Assembly: GCA_029207755.1 (NCBI GenBank)
Contig: JARCOQ010000005.1
Span: forward strand, 51,115,563-51,179,562
Direction: 5' to 3'
Source: Chamaea fasciata
Lineage: Eukaryota > Chordata > Aves > Passeriformes > Sylviidae
Length of the DNA stretch: 64,000 nucleotides
Below, in pieces: positions 1 to 14,000 of the stretch. The translations under genes and the position numbers were made by a program. A model generated the notes under the pieces. It ran no database searches. It saw only the letters and a list, made by a program, of their open reading frames with translations, and was not told where the DNA came from. Within the stretch, counting starts at the first letter, position 1. The number at the start of each line of letters is the position of its first letter.

Positions 1-1996
1 TCTTTCTCCTTTTAGGCTGTTGTTGAGAAAAAGACACCTAATGATTCTGTGGCCTTTGAGGTGTGGAGCATCCTACTATTCCTTTCGAATAACATTCTGT
101 CAAATAAATTCTGTTGGCTCAGCCAGTGAGATTTGTCACACATACACATGTGAAATGTATTTCAAAGACTTTATCTGTCAGTTTTTAAAACTATTTCCCC
201 TCATTGTACCTTCCTGGTAATTAAGAGTGCCTGATTTCCACGATAGCAGTTTCATCTATTGTCTTGAGAATCAGGCGGATGTGACGTCTGCATTTTTATC
301 TTTCCTCTTAAATGGACAAGAGTTCCTGGCTTGTACAAAAACAAGAGTTTTCAGACCAAAGCCATTCCAGTCTTGACTTTTGAAGCACCAGGGGAACAAT
401 GGTGTGCTAGGCTAGAGGTGGAAACTGCAGGAGTTTCTTGCTCATGTGCAAGAGGAGTCTCTCACAGAAGGTACATTCATTTCTAATTAAGCCAGTGATA
501 AAACTGTAGAGGGTTTTATACTGGCAGATCGTACTGGATTGTATTCTAGTTTGTTAGTGGCTGGCACCTGCTCTGTTAGAATTGGGGGAAACTCTATCTG
601 CAGTTCAGAACAGAGTGGGAGGTGGAAGAGGACTGGTGGGAAGGGAATTACACCTTGCCTTTTTCTCTGCCTGCTTTGTAAAACAAAAGGGTTAACAAAG
701 AACAGGAGTATCTGATTCATGACAATAACACTGTGCATGCACCAGAAATAAAGTAGCAAGTGTGTAATCTGAGAATAATAATACCTACCATTTTATTCAC
801 CATTTTTGTAGTGTCATTCCCATGCAGTTTCCACTTCTGAGCTATCTTACAACCTTATGTCATTTTGGGATTTGCAGCATTATATTAGACTGAGTTATAG
901 AATAGGTCTTTCTTATCCTATCTTGTGTAAATAAGTCAAACTCAGTATTTATTTATGTGGCTGTGAGTTGGACCTACGTAATTAACAGCAGTAAGTGTGT
1001 GTCTATACCTGAAATCTCAATTTGTCTTTGCAAAATGCATTCTAGTCTTTAATTGGAGGGTTCCTTTAGGAAAAGGTGTGTCTGGTCTTCTGGCTTTAAT
1101 ATATTTACTTTGGTATATTTAAGCCTCTCTAGTTGCTTATATGATCACTGAAATTAATTCTCTTAGGTGGAGTTCCCTACAGCTTTCATCCTTAACAGTG
1201 GATGTTTTGCCACAGAACCCATGTACTTTATCATCTGCATGGCCCTCCTATCTTATAATTATTAATTATTTTAAAGGCCTGGTCATCCTGGAGGTAATTT
1301 ACAGACGTATGGAAAACCAAGACTGACATTCTGGTTGTAGAAAGAAGGAGGCAATGCTAAAACTGATTTCGTTGAATGAAAATTTTCACCCTGGGTCTCT
1401 AATTGCTGCACGATTTCCTCCCTTTCCTTCTTGCCCCTTATCTCAAGCACGTTATTACCCTGAAATCAGTGGATTATGTGGTTACAATGGTCTGCCAAGC
1501 AAACCTGCTGGCTGGTGCAAAACCTGTACATTCTTTTTTTCTCTTTGTGGATGTTTGGGCAGGGTGCAAATCTTGTGCTGCAGAGGTTGCTTGTACTGGA
1601 GCCAGTTTGGCTGAGCCAGTCTAGGGTGCTTCTTCACATCAGGCTGGCTGAGAAATAATGCTGTGCATTGAAAGACTTTGTGCCCAGGGTGTTAACTGAG
1701 GGGAATTGCAATATGTGTCTGTTTTGGCTTGCCATAGAGGTAGCTCACTTCCCTACCATGAGAAGTGAAAATGGGGGCAAAGAATAATTAATAACTCTTG
1801 TAGATTACCTAGTTGAAGCAGGATGGAAGGCAGCTGAATTATCATGACTGTCTGCATGGATTATGGCCTTCTGAAATGTTGCAGAAGCTCAATTATAATT
1901 TTCTTTATAAGGAAAGGATAGAAAGTGATGAGGAGTTGTGAAACAGACTGTTTCAAACTAAGAATATCTAAGTTGTCTCTTTTTGATTTTTAACAG
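1..1996 (+). other. Upstream region / intron 1 of VWF; exon 1 not resolved
   Basis: No coding exon is visible here. The bases just before the ATG (1981-1996) are T-rich and end in AG, so the ATG opens exon 2 and a non-coding exon 1 must lie upstream. In human the gap between exons 1 and 2 is short as I recall, so exon 1 could fall in this stretch, but I cannot recognise it by similarity. A GTAAGT donor-like site at 991-996 and GATA motifs at 492-497 and 911-922 are the only hints. The reading frames here are short and unsupported. No repeat element was recognised. Confidence 0.5.
911..996 (+). promoter_or_regulatory. Paired GATA motifs followed by a donor-like GTAAGT (candidate exon 1 end)
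   Basis: On the minus strand 911-922 reads as two adjacent GATA cores (AGATAGGATAA). About 70 bases further on there is a GTAAGT match to a splice donor at 991. The human VWF promoter is known to use a GATA site within exon 1, not far before its donor, so the arrangement is suggestive. The donor context (GCA before GT) is weak and no TATA or start-site evidence was seen. This is a guess to be tested, not an established promoter. Confidence 0.2.
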
Positions 1997-2051
1997 ATGT
2001 TCCTCTTGACAGTGCTGCTAACAAACCTACTACTGGCCCCTGTAATCACAG
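1997..2051 (+). CDS. VWF: VWF exon 2: start codon and signal peptide
   Basis: The exon begins exactly at ATG after a T-rich tract and TAACAG, and ends at ACAG/GTAAGA. Its 55 bases encode residues 1-19, [19 protein letters not shown], a hydrophobic signal peptide that sends the protein into the endoplasmic reticulum. Intron 2 is phase 1. The length of 55 equals the human exon 2. No upstream in-frame ATG can be judged because exon 1 is unresolved. Cleavage probably falls near the exon 2/3 junction (residues 19-24), but I cannot fix the site by eye. Confidence 0.93.
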
Positions 2052-5000
2052 GTAAGAAGATAGGTTTGAACTAGAATATATTTTCACTATTTTTTTTTGT
2101 GAGAAATGGGCCCCCCTTTCCCTTTTTGTACTGACTCAGAGATTATTCTCACCATGCTGAAGGCATCAATAAAGTCATTCCTTTTGTCTGTTTACCTTGA
2201 AACAGGCACTGTGTTGAGTCCCAAACACTCCTTGAAGTCAGGGATTTTTGACTGATCGGATATGGGGCTTTCCTCGCGCCCTATAGGCTTTAGTGGGATT
2301 GCAGGCAGGCACAAATGAATACATGACATTCCTCAAATGGTCAGGACTTTAATTACCCATGCAAGGTTTGAACTGGTGGAAATAAAGCAAAAGAAAGCAT
2401 TTCAGTAATGCATATAATAATAATAGAAAGCTGTGGTCCTATGGACTGCCATGCCAGGCTTACATTCTGCCTGGAAGCTACCAGGACATCAGTGGGGATA
2501 AATTCCAGCCAAGAAATTCCTGAACTGCAAAATGATTGCTTTAAATTGCAAGTCAATGTTGTGTTTTGATACCCAGAATTATCAGGGGCTTCACTTCAGG
2601 AGTCATCAGTTGCCCGTTGCAGCCTTTTTGGGAATGATCACATCAAAACATTTGATGGTTCCTTGTACAGTTTTGCTGGGGACTGCAGCTACCTCCTTTC
2701 TGGGGACTGTCACAAGCACTCCTTCACACTCTTAGGTGAGTCTGAGCTGGGTTCCATTGCTGGGAAAAAAGACAAATAGTTTCCCTTTGTCAGATAGGAT
2801 GGATAAAAAGGGGTCTTGGTTGGGGTTCTTTTTGTTTGTCTGTGAGTTGTGTTAGGCTTTTTTGGGCTTGTTTTGGAAAGTGGGATTACTTCTGCGGCTT
2901 CTGTTACTCCTTGGTAATGTAGCTCACACATAAATAAGCTACTGAGAAACAGGGATTTTCTTATTACTCCTACTAAAAAGAAGATCTTCACTACTTTTGA
3001 ATTTTTTAGGGAGATGTGGCTGTGTTAAAGCTGAGTCCAGGAATAAGAACTATACAGCCCTTTAGAACTAATTTTATCTGTATTCTGAACCACACAAGTA
3101 AGAAAAATGCCATCCTTTAGGACAGTAGGACTTGGATTTAGCATAGCCCTCTGTAGAGTTATTCTTGGGCATAGAAATGATTATATTTGTACCAAAACTG
3201 TATGTGACTTTCGTAACAACTGCTTTGGTAGATGTTTTTATATTCACTAATAACTGTTCTGTATTGGTCATAGTTTAAAATAAGTTTTTACTGACTGCAG
3301 ATTGTCCTCCTGGGTCCCAGAACTAAGAGTATTTGGTTGTGTCTCATGTCCTCAGGTGATTACCAGGATGGGGACAAAATTGGTTTCTCTGTGTATCTCG
3401 GAGAATATTTCAGTCTTCGCCTCTCTTTAGATGGAGTTGTGATGCAGGAAGACAAAAGGTACCTGTAGGAACTATTATTCTAGCAGAAAACAACCTGATG
3501 GGTTTTGTGTGTCACATGCTGAGAATTTCCTGTTTTTTCTCCACAGGGTTTCCATACCTTTTGCCTCCAATGGTATATTTATAGAGAAGGAGGCAGGTTA
3601 TTATAAAATATCCAGTGATGAGCACGGCTTTGTGGTGAAGATTGATGCCAGTGGAAACATTCAGATACTCCTTCAAGAAAAGCACTATAATAAGACCTGT
3701 GGGTTGTGTGGCAATTTTAATAAATTCCTTGAGGATGACTTCAGAACTCGGGAAGGTAAGGTTACCACAAACTGATTGTATTTTAATGGATGCTCTGCAC
3801 ACTTTTCCTGCTGGGTGATTCAACAAAGATGTTGCTGATGCAGCAAAATGTTTCTGCAGAACCTGTCAGGTACCTCAACTTGGTGTGCTGAAAAGCTGTC
3901 TAAGTCCTTTCATCTTCCTTTCTCCTGAAAGGAAATGGCTGTCACATCTCATTCCTGAGGAAAGCCCAGGCATCTGGACCTAGCATGTTTAGAAACCTGG
4001 AACCTTTCACATACAAAGATAAAGCTATAGGTTAATTCATGTGGGGAGACTGGCAAGTCTCATTGATTTAACTTCTAATTTTTCATGACTTAGCCAAGAG
4101 GCAGTAAGAGTAGATAGTGTAAGAATAGAAGGATGCAAGAGCAGAAGATTAAATTCCTGCTGCTTGCATGTTTGGTGTGGGATGCTGTTTTATACAGGGT
4201 TTACATTTTAATGGCATTTCTCTATATGTAAGGGTTGTTGGGTTGGAGGTGCACCTTATATCACTCATTCCTGTGAGAACAAGAGGCAAGACTGATTTTG
4301 CTGCTCAGTACACCTTTGTGTGAAGACTTCAGAGTTTCTGAAAAGTTCTGAATGAGACTTTGAAGGATTGGCCTTGATTTGTGATATTTCAGAGTGTCTT
4401 TTAATTCTGAGCACTTACCTGAAGAGGAGAGGTTTCAAGTTAGTTAATACATGAATACATTAGATTGATAATATGAAGTGTGCATTAAAAATAAATGATA
4501 CCGAAGATAGTAAAGGGGGCAAAGCAGCTTGGAAAGGAGCCTGGCAGTGTCTAGAGATGTGTCCTACTGGCACTCAGGATTTATAAGCATAGCTTCAGTG
4601 TACAGAAAAAATAAAGGAGATCTCATGGTATATTAAAATGATTAATCTGTCCTTGAGCAATGTAAATAATAATAAACAAACTCTGGTCACAGAACTGTTT
4701 GCCAGGGCTTGGATCCCTTGATGTCTGAATGAGATATGAAGTTTATGGTTTTTTCTTGAGACAACAAATAGTAGTAAGACTCTTAGAAAAAGTAGGAACA
4801 AAAAAAGAGATTATAATGCTTTGGATTGTTTAAATGTAGAACAGGCCCCTCTCCTGCTCATGTTTAATTGTATTTTATGCTGTATTTGTTTTACATGCTG
4901 GAGGCTGTATCTTCCCTCTTAACAAAAACAGTCCATTCACAGCCACAGATTTTGAAATGTAATGAAGTCCATGACAGGGTCTCTGCTTGGAGGAGCTGTA

Positions 5001-8000
5001 AAATAATAGAGGTGACAGAGAAAATGTGTTCTCTGTGTCTCTTACAGAAGTCAGGGATTTCCTTGTGTTTATCCACCTGTGTGGATACACAGATCTGTGA
5101 TTTTAGCCTGAAGAATAGAACTGTGTGTCAGCAATTCTGCCAGTTTTTCCAGTGATACAAAAGACCTTTTATTTAAACTAATTTAGAAGGAATTAGACTG
5201 AATTATGCTTGAATTTGTTGTATCAGTGAGGGACGTCACTACACCCACACACTGTTTGTCTCCTTGACAGCTCTGCTGGTTCACTGGAGTGGTTCTTAAC
5301 TCGCTCCAGGTAAATCAGTTATGGAATAATTCAGATCACTTTTTCTTGTTTGTTTTTTTAATATACTGTTGAATCTAGCTTTCAGGTGGGGGGCAACACA
5401 AACAGCTGGGAGGGGTAAGATTCTTTAAACAGAAAAAGCAGGCAGCTTCTTGGAAGCCTGGGAAGCATTTTACCCTTTACTTTTCACTTAAGTTTTTAGT
5501 TCTTCTTTCAGGCTGATTAGATCTCCTGAAGCTCAGCCTATCCCAGGATGTGAGCTTGGTGTAAGGACTTAGTGATCTGAGGGCAGTGAAGGGTTACTTT
5601 AAGGTTGCCAGCAGACTAAACTGTCCTGTTGGTGTGTCCATTGCTTCCTGTTAAAACCTGGAATTTATCAGATTGGGGCCTCCATTCTAATAAATCACAT
5701 TTCTGGGATGGATTTATATTGATAAGAGATGTGTTAAGATTTTTGAGCTTCAGAATAACATGCAGTGAAAACAAATGAAAATATGATTTTTCCGTATTTT
5801 AGGGAAAGAAATGATTGTGGCTTAATAACACAGGTAGTCTGATTTTTCCCTTAAGAAAGTGGAGTATGATATAGAACTTCATTGATTATATCTGGATTGC
5901 TTTTAGGGTGGTGGTGAAAGAAAAGGCAAAGCACCTGCTCTGTGAGTGGGTATTACCACTTACAGCAAGTAAATAAAGGAGGCATGAGCAGAAGGGTGTT
6001 TAAAACTTAATGAACACTGTCATTGCTTTTCTTTTCTCTTGATATATTTATACTCCTGTTCTATAATCTATTCAAACGTGCTGTTGTCATGATGCTCTTA
6101 TGACTCCTTATTGTGTTTTTAGTGTGGAAATGGAGAACTGATGAGAGAATAACACACATTATTTCTGTGTACACTTTGGATGCTTATCTCTTGAGGTTCT
6201 GGAGCTCTGAATGATGAGAATAAAATTGATACCCTGGTAAATTAACACTGGTGGGACCAAGCTTTGAAGGCCTTAGGTGTTAGTTCTTGAACCTCCCAAA
6301 AAAGCCTCTCCAGTAGGTTTTGGAGTTCATAGAATATCCTGAGTTGAAAGGGACCCACGAGGATCAGCAGGTCTTGGCCCTGCACAGGACACCCCAACAA
6401 TCCCACCGTGTTGTCCAAATGCTCCTTGAGCTCTGGCAGCCTTGGGGCTGTGATGATTTCCCTGGGGAGCCTGTTCAGTGCCCCACCACCCTCTGGGGGA
6501 AGAACTTTTTCCTAAAGTTGCAGACACCCTGCCCTTGAGACAGGCTGGGATGCTGAGTCACTGCCATTGACATGGCTTCTACAATAGCTCATCCTGTGGA
6601 GAAGTGCTCATATCCTGTCCAGACTGACAAACAACATTGATTTTATTCTATAGGCTTGCTTGTTTATTGAATATGGAAGCAAAACCAAGCCTAACCTTGA
6701 GAGTTTGTTCTCACACTTTAAGCATCACTAAAATATAAAAAGAAATGTCTCGGAAGCTCTCTAGGGTTTTTGTTTGATATTTTGTCTGTTTGTTTTTCTC
6801 CTAGACCCTAATTAAGGGTTTCCCCTCTGCTTTTTTCCTGCCAGATAAGGTCTGGTCCTTTATGGCCATTCTGTGAAGGCTTCTAAGACTTGCCAGTTGA
6901 ACAGGCTCTGCTTTCTGACCTCAGCATGCACTTCTAAGTGGTTGCCAGCCTTTGCTTATATCAGAAACATGAAGTTGTGTTCTTTCTAGATGCTCAGATA
7001 CCTATTTGGCCACCTTCAGCCCATGGCTGTGACCATTCTGACCGTTGTCACAAGCATTTTACCACTGGGGATTGAAAGCACAGGCCAGAAGAGATGACTT
7101 ACATAGCATGACAGAGGAAATCTGACACAGCACAGGCAATGTATCCTGGAAGCTCTTTATTATGGGCACACAGGAGCAAGTTGCTTAATCCCCTTAGCCC
7201 TGCAGCATGTGAATGGTCTCAGGGCATGTTCTTGCCCTGCAGAAATGGTGAGGGAATTCCTCCTGAATGAGTGAGACTGCAGCACAAAGCTGCCAGAGCT
7301 TATCTGTGTGCCTGCACCTTCCTTCTGTGCCTAATACTCTCAGTACAGAATCATTAAGGATGGAAAACACTTCCAAGATCAAGTCCAACCTTTGGCCGAA
7401 CACCACCTCGTCAACTCAACTGGAGCAGTAAGTGCCACATCCAGCCATTTCTTGTATTGCTGTGATGGGTCCTTGGATGTCTAGGTCATCCCTGAAGTCT
7501 TTTTGGGCTAAACTGATCATCCAAATCCAACACAGGGATGTCACTCTATCATTTTGTTCTTTGTGCATGCCACACACACTTAGCATAGTAGAAGGAAAAA
7601 AGAATCCCAGCCCAAATTAATCCAGCAGCTCATTATGTTTTTCTTGGTACTGGCAGGAAGCAGGTTTCTGGGAATCTGGTATCCAAATCACAAAGATGTT
7701 TATGATAAAACATTACCCATGGAAAATTTTGGGTAAAGCCTGCTCCAGCTGTGAGCAACATCCTCCAGCCTTAAGCTCCGGAAATGCAGAATATATGATG
7801 AATGTATCTATTCACAGGAGAGTCAATAAAGGTTAAACAAAGAGAAGCAGGCAGTATCTGCAAGGAAAAATCTGATATTTCAGGTAATGATTTAATTTCA
7901 GAAGTATTGTAGGTGTATATGACTGAATATGTGACTTCTCAGCATGTGATACCTGGCACCAGAAGCTTTTAAAGCACATTCCAAACTCACAGTGATAGTA

Positions 8001-11000
8001 ATGCAGATAATTTTTTTTCCTAAGAAAGTAAACAAAAGTTTAGGTCATTCTGAAATGCAAATTTCTTGGCATTTTAAAGGATATCAGTTATTTGATTTTA
8101 GGCAAGTTGAATGCTTTTAGGCTGAGTCAGTAATCCCATTTTCTTGCATTTTCAATTGGAAGTAAAAGGAATAGATTTCCAGGGACATTATAAAAAGTAC
8201 AGGTGAAGATGACTTGTGTTGTGGCTGTCCTTGTTTTAGGGCATTCATCTGAGGTGCCAGAAACCTGCATTCTTAACCCCTGTGCTTTATTCAGGGTCTG
8301 GGATTGAAGTTAGACATTTCTATTGGAAGGAGTGTGGCTCTATCACTAGGCTGTAGAGTTTTGGAGATGGCTCTTTCCCTCTGCTGTTCAATATTACTGA
8401 TTTTATATTCATTGAACTGGAGAGGGCAGGAAAGATTTTATAGCCTGTGACTTAGTTATTTCATATTATTAATTTCATGCAAACTATGAATCAATTTTTG
8501 GACAACCTTACCAATAGTTTTGCTTGCCTGGAACCATGTAAAACAGTGTAAAAAAAGCCCCCAAAACAACAAAAAAACCCCCACCCTCATAAACATCCCC
8601 CCTCCCCCCCCCCCCCCCCCCCGCATGATAACCAACATGTGCAAGTGGGTTATTTACCAACTGAGACTCTATTTACCAATTAAGACTCACAAGACTGTAG
8701 TGTCTTGACCAAATTCTTGCATTTATTTTATAGACGAGTTAACAGAGCCTGGGAGAGTTATCTGATGGGCCTGTGGACAAATGGAAAATCTGCAGGAGGT
8801 CCAGGGAAAGAGGTCAGGGTTCCTGCTTCCCGCTTCATGCCTGGAGCATGAGGTGGTTATTCCTGATGCTTTGCTTGCCTGACCATCGGTGTCAAACAAG
8901 TTGGTGCCAGTTTCAGATTTCAGAAGGAACTGGTGACTGGAGGCTCAGATAATCATAGTGAACAAGGATTTTGCTGTGAAGAGTGACTGTCCCCGATTTG
9001 AAAATCTTCCTGAAGGGAGACAGATGTCGGGGCAGCAATTGGAGCACTAAAGGCATAGTCCAGCAGGACAGCCCTGGAGACTCTGCCTGCTGCTCAGGTG
9101 GTGGGGGAGTGGTCCTCTCCTCAAAAGACCTCTGCAAGGTCACAGATATTGTGATGTTTCTGGGATGTTAGGAGCAGGTGGGATTTGTGTTGTCCGTTAA
9201 TATCTGCCTCCTGAACTCATCTTGCATCCTAAAAGGAGATTCCACCCCAACTGGCTGCCTGAGGGGGTTTCAGCTTTTGAGCAGCCAGTTTACCTGCTGG
9301 GATCTGTTCTGTGGTGCATATCAGGCACCCCTTCTTCAAGCACTTGTGTCCAAATCCTTTGTTTTCATTATGTTTTGTTACAACTTCTATTTTCAACACA
9401 TTTCCTGCAAGTCTTAGGCAAAACCAGTGCTTTGATCAAAGTCCCACCCAGGGTGCATGCAGGGTTTCTGAGTGTAGGGCTCTGATGAGGGAATTGTTTC
9501 TGCAGAATCTTGGGTGCTTCCAGTAAGAAGAGGTGACCACAGAATAGACAGAAGGCAAAACAAAACTCTGCTGTGCAAGAGATGAAGGCAGTCTTGCTGT
9601 GTGGTGGGACTGCAATGCCAGATTATGTTGGCAGCATCACCTGCCCATTTAAACCCCAGATTATTTTTTAGGCTGTTGTGTGGTCTCTTCCACTGCCTTT
9701 CCTTTCTTCCCTTCTCGAGTCATTCAGCAGAAGGAAATGGAGGTGTCAGGTGGGAAAGGCACAGGTGTTGGCAGCTGCTCTTCCCTCTACCCAGAGCAGT
9801 TGGATGTGCTAGGGATATTTCTCCCTCCCCATTTTTCTTCCTGAAGCCTCATCAAATAAGTGAAGTATTTAGGTTGGAAAAGACATCCAAGATCATCAAG
9901 TCCAGCCTTTGAGTGGTCTGCACCTTGTCAACTAAACCAGAGCACCGAGTGCCATGTCCAGTCATTCCTTGAGCACTTACAGGGGTGGTGACTCCACCAC
10001 TCCGCTTGGAAGCCTGTTTCAATACTTGACAATCTTCTCCATGAAGAAATTCTTCCCGGTGTCCAAGCTGAACCTCCCCTGGCACAGTTGAGAACATTTC
10101 TTTTCATCCTGTCCCTTATTTCCTGGGAACAGATCCCAATCCCCACCTGGCTGCACCCTCCTGTCAGGGAATTGTGGAGAGCCAGAACGTTCCCCCTGAA
10201 CCTCCTTTTCTGCAGGCTGAGCCCCCTCAGCTTCTCCTCACATGACTGACTCTCCAGACCCTTCACTTACTTGAAGTGCAAGTCATAGACTACAGCAAAC
10301 AAAGAATTAAAATCACATAATGCAAATGTTGCGTAAAAGAACGGCATAAGGGGTATAAACTTACAAGCACCGCAGAAGAAAAAAAGAATATTGGAAGGAG
10401 AGAAATGAAAAAACAAGTGACCAGTATTTTAGTGCCAGCAGTTGTCCCGACCTTCAAATCTTAGCCTGTGGGTGAAGGAGCCCTTGGGGGTAGCTGCCAG
10501 CAGGAATCCTGGCATGGATGTGCATCCAGGGCTTGAGAAACCCTGCTTCAGAGCAGAGCCCAGCTCCTGTTACACACCTGCCAGGGAAAGGATGCCTTAC
10601 TCAAACAAGAGGGAATTTGGCACCTTGCTTCTCCTCAGGCTGCCTTGCATTGCTGCTTTAATGTTTATAATATGTGGTAAACTAAAGGGTTGTGTTCTTC
10701 TTGTTGCTGCATTTCTTTTCTTGTGCCAAGTCTTGGCTGCATAGATGAAAATTTTGTGTCTTTTATCCCCTTTCCCTGGGAGTCCTCCTCCTTTGATATC
10801 TGCTGTGGGCCTAATATATGCTACCTTTAAAAGCCCCTAATTTCTAGTTTACAAAAAAGTCTACAAGTCTTAATATTTCTGCCTTGGCATTCTCAGTGCA
10901 GTTTTTTATGACTGCTCCATAGTTTAGGAAGAGTTTTAGTGGTCTCTATATTCCTTGTGTTTGTACTAAACAGGGACCTCAATGGAAACTTTATTATCTA

Positions 11001-14000
11001 TACATGTATATATAGTATTAAATATTTTATAGATATATTTGGGAATAATTTCTCTTGGTTTTCAGATACAGCCAGGCTTGTATTTCAATATATCTTCTGC
11101 ATAAGGTCTTGGGAATGCATTAATACTGGCAAATGATATTCTCACAGGCACCACAACGGGGTTTTAAAAAGCAACTGAGGGTCACAAAATTGTTTAGTAG
11201 CAGGTACCCACAATAGGAAGCAGAGATAGTCCTGGAACCAGCAAGGCCATGGGTGGCAAAAGAGGGTGGAGGAAACATTCCTTCTCTGGGAGGATCCCTC
11301 TTCTCAGAAGGATGGAGCAAGAGCAGCAGAGAGGTGGTTTGCATCTCCCGGGAAATTGCAGCCATACAAACTCATTCAGCTTTGCCATTATGCAAAAATG
11401 GATGCAAATCTTGCTAAGCCTGGGCCAGGAGCTGCTTGTTCTGGGACAGAGGAGTGTGCTCCAGGACGCTTTACCTAGGAAGAGGATGGGCCCAAACCAT
11501 GATGGTGCATGTTAAACTTCTTTGCACACAAGATTTAGTTTTGGACAGGAGAAAAATCAAGGCTCGCTGGGATCAAGAGTGCTAATGTTTTCTTTGATTA
11601 GGGAAAGCAGCTGGGTTTGTTTGCCTCTCTAATATATTTTGTGTTTTATTGACAACTTTTGAGTGGTAAGAAGATGCGTAGGCATGCTTTGGCTTCTGCA
11701 GATTGCAGCTGGCCAGCAGAAACTTCTACCATGTTCATGCAGGTGTGAGGGAGGTGGGAGCTGTCTTCTGCAGGCTTTAGTCTGTCCTTGAGCTTAGAGA
11801 CATCCTTAGCAGAAGAAAAATCCTTATCACTGATAGTGGCTTTCCAACAGTCAATCTGTTTGGAATAAAAATCCATTTGATGCAATGGTTTATATTTTTA
11901 AAGAGTGCTTTTGGCAGACTATCACCTTAACAGCAGCCAATAATGCCTCCTTGTTGCTAAAACCCCTCATATAGCCATGTTGCTTCTCCTCTTCTTCATT
12001 CCCAGGGACCCTGGTGGGGAACAGTTATGATTTTGCCAACTCCTGGGCTTTGCACAGTGAAAACAAGCGCTGCAAGAGAGTGCAGACTCCGAGCAACACC
12101 TGCAACATTTCATCTGATATGGCAGAGAAGGTTGGTGCTGTGAGATGCCATTCCAGTTTCAGTTCTCCCCTACCTGAAAGGCAACTTGCCTGCCCTTTGG
12201 CAGAAGAACACAAATCATAAAATATTCTAATTTGGAGGAGACCCACAAGGATCATCCAGGCCAGCTCCTGGCCCTGCAGGACACCCTGACAATCCCACCC
12301 TGTGCATCCCTGAGGGTGTTGTCCAAACACTTCTGGAGCTCAGGCAGCCTTGGGGCTGTGGCCATTCCCTGGGGAGCCTGTTCAGTGCCCGACACTCTCT
12401 GGGGGAAGAACCTTTTCTGATATCCAGCCTAACCCTGTAACGTATCTATCTATATAGACATAACGACCTTTCCCCCACCCCAACCATTTAAACAGATAAA
12501 CAGCTTGTTTGAGGCTGAAATGTGAGTTACTGACAAAGAAATGATGATGTTACTTGGGAAAGGTGTGTTTCAGTGATTCCTGCAGAATGAGGTAGTTAAT
12601 TCCCTTTTTGATTGTGCCAGCAGGGAAGCATCAGTTCTCAAGCCTCTGTGGGCACTGCCTCCCCAAATGGTATTTGTGAATTTGTTGCAGTTTATATACT
12701 TGAGAGTCAGCAGAGGAGGGAGATGCACCAGCCAGGCTGTTTTTGACAGAGGAGATGTTTTCTGTTGGTGTTCCAAAAGCTCTGTGTCACCAGGCTATTT
12801 CCCTTCCCAGGAGGAAGTTCCTTCAGCTATGTGTACGGATAGTAGTGCTGATTTATTGAAGAAACACAGAATTGTTTGCCTTGGCCAACTCTGTGACCCG
12901 TTTTGCTGCATCAACCATTTTCTTCTTGTCTTTTATAAGTACAAACAAGTTTCTTGTTTCCCTTAGTCAGGGTGTGGATGCAGGCAGACGGTCACCAGCT
13001 CAGGGAAGAAAGTAGCTTTGAATATTTACTGAAGCATGTGGTTTTAACAGGCTATTACTGTCATGGTAAATTGAGCCTTCATCCCTTGAGCTGATTCCAT
13101 GTACTCTGTTGTAAATCAGAATGATTTCCTGGGTGCCAGGTTTAGATTATACCAGAGTAATGGTGAGGTCAAAATGTAGCTGTTAGTTGCTCACTATACA
13201 AGTCCTGTAGACAGGTATTTGCTAAACTAGACTCAAACAGTTTCTCAGGAGTAGTAGCACTCCCTGGATTATATCTGCTCTCCAGCTACTCTGACTCTTT
13301 ATACTTCCATTAAGCTTTTGGATGGGAGTGCTCCAGATGTGTTGTGAAATTCAGTGAAGGATGCTCATGCCCCTCAGTTCTTCAGCCTCACTACCTGCAA
13401 AACTGGCTGAGGAATTATAGCAGTAATTTCAGGCTGGAAATCCCCAGCTGATGTTTCTTGCTTGGGCAGAGGGGGTATGTGGAGGGTGTTTCTGTCATGG
13501 CTGGGGCAGACTGAACACCTGATGAGTAAAGGTGTGTGGTGCCAAGCACCAAAGCATGAGGGGTTCCAACCTGGCTGAGGCTTTTTTAGGGACAGGGCTG
13601 CTCAACAGGACAGGGAGCTGCTGGAGCCAGTCCAAAGCAGGGACACCAAGGGGATCAGAGGGATGGAGCAGCTCTGCTGTGAGGAAAGGCTGAGGGAATT
13701 GGGATTGTTCAGCCTGGAGAAGAGAAGGCTTTGGTGTTGACCTCATTGTGGCCTTGCAGTGCCTGAAGAGAACCTACAGAATAATGGAGAGAGACTCTTG
13801 ACAAGGGCCTGAAGTGACAGGACAAGGGGGAATGGCTTCACACTGACAGAGAGGAGGTTTAGATTGGAGATCAGGAAGAAATTTTTCCCTGTGAGGGTGG
13901 TAGGGCCCTGGCATAGGTTTCCCAGAGCAGCTGTGGCTGCCCCATCCCTGGAAGTGTCCATGGCCAGGCAGAATAGGGCTTTGAGCAACCTGGGAGTGTG

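Larger units (their letters stand above)
3756..12005 (+). other. VWF intron 5 (8.25 kb)
   Basis: The largest intron in the window, phase 1. It holds three CR1 fragments (6326-6545, 7345-7470, 9862-10270, all minus) and a C-tract at 8597-8622. The reading frames in it are short, overlap the repeats or lack any family likeness. Nothing else was recognised between 3756 and 6325, or between 10270 and 12005. Confidence 0.85.
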
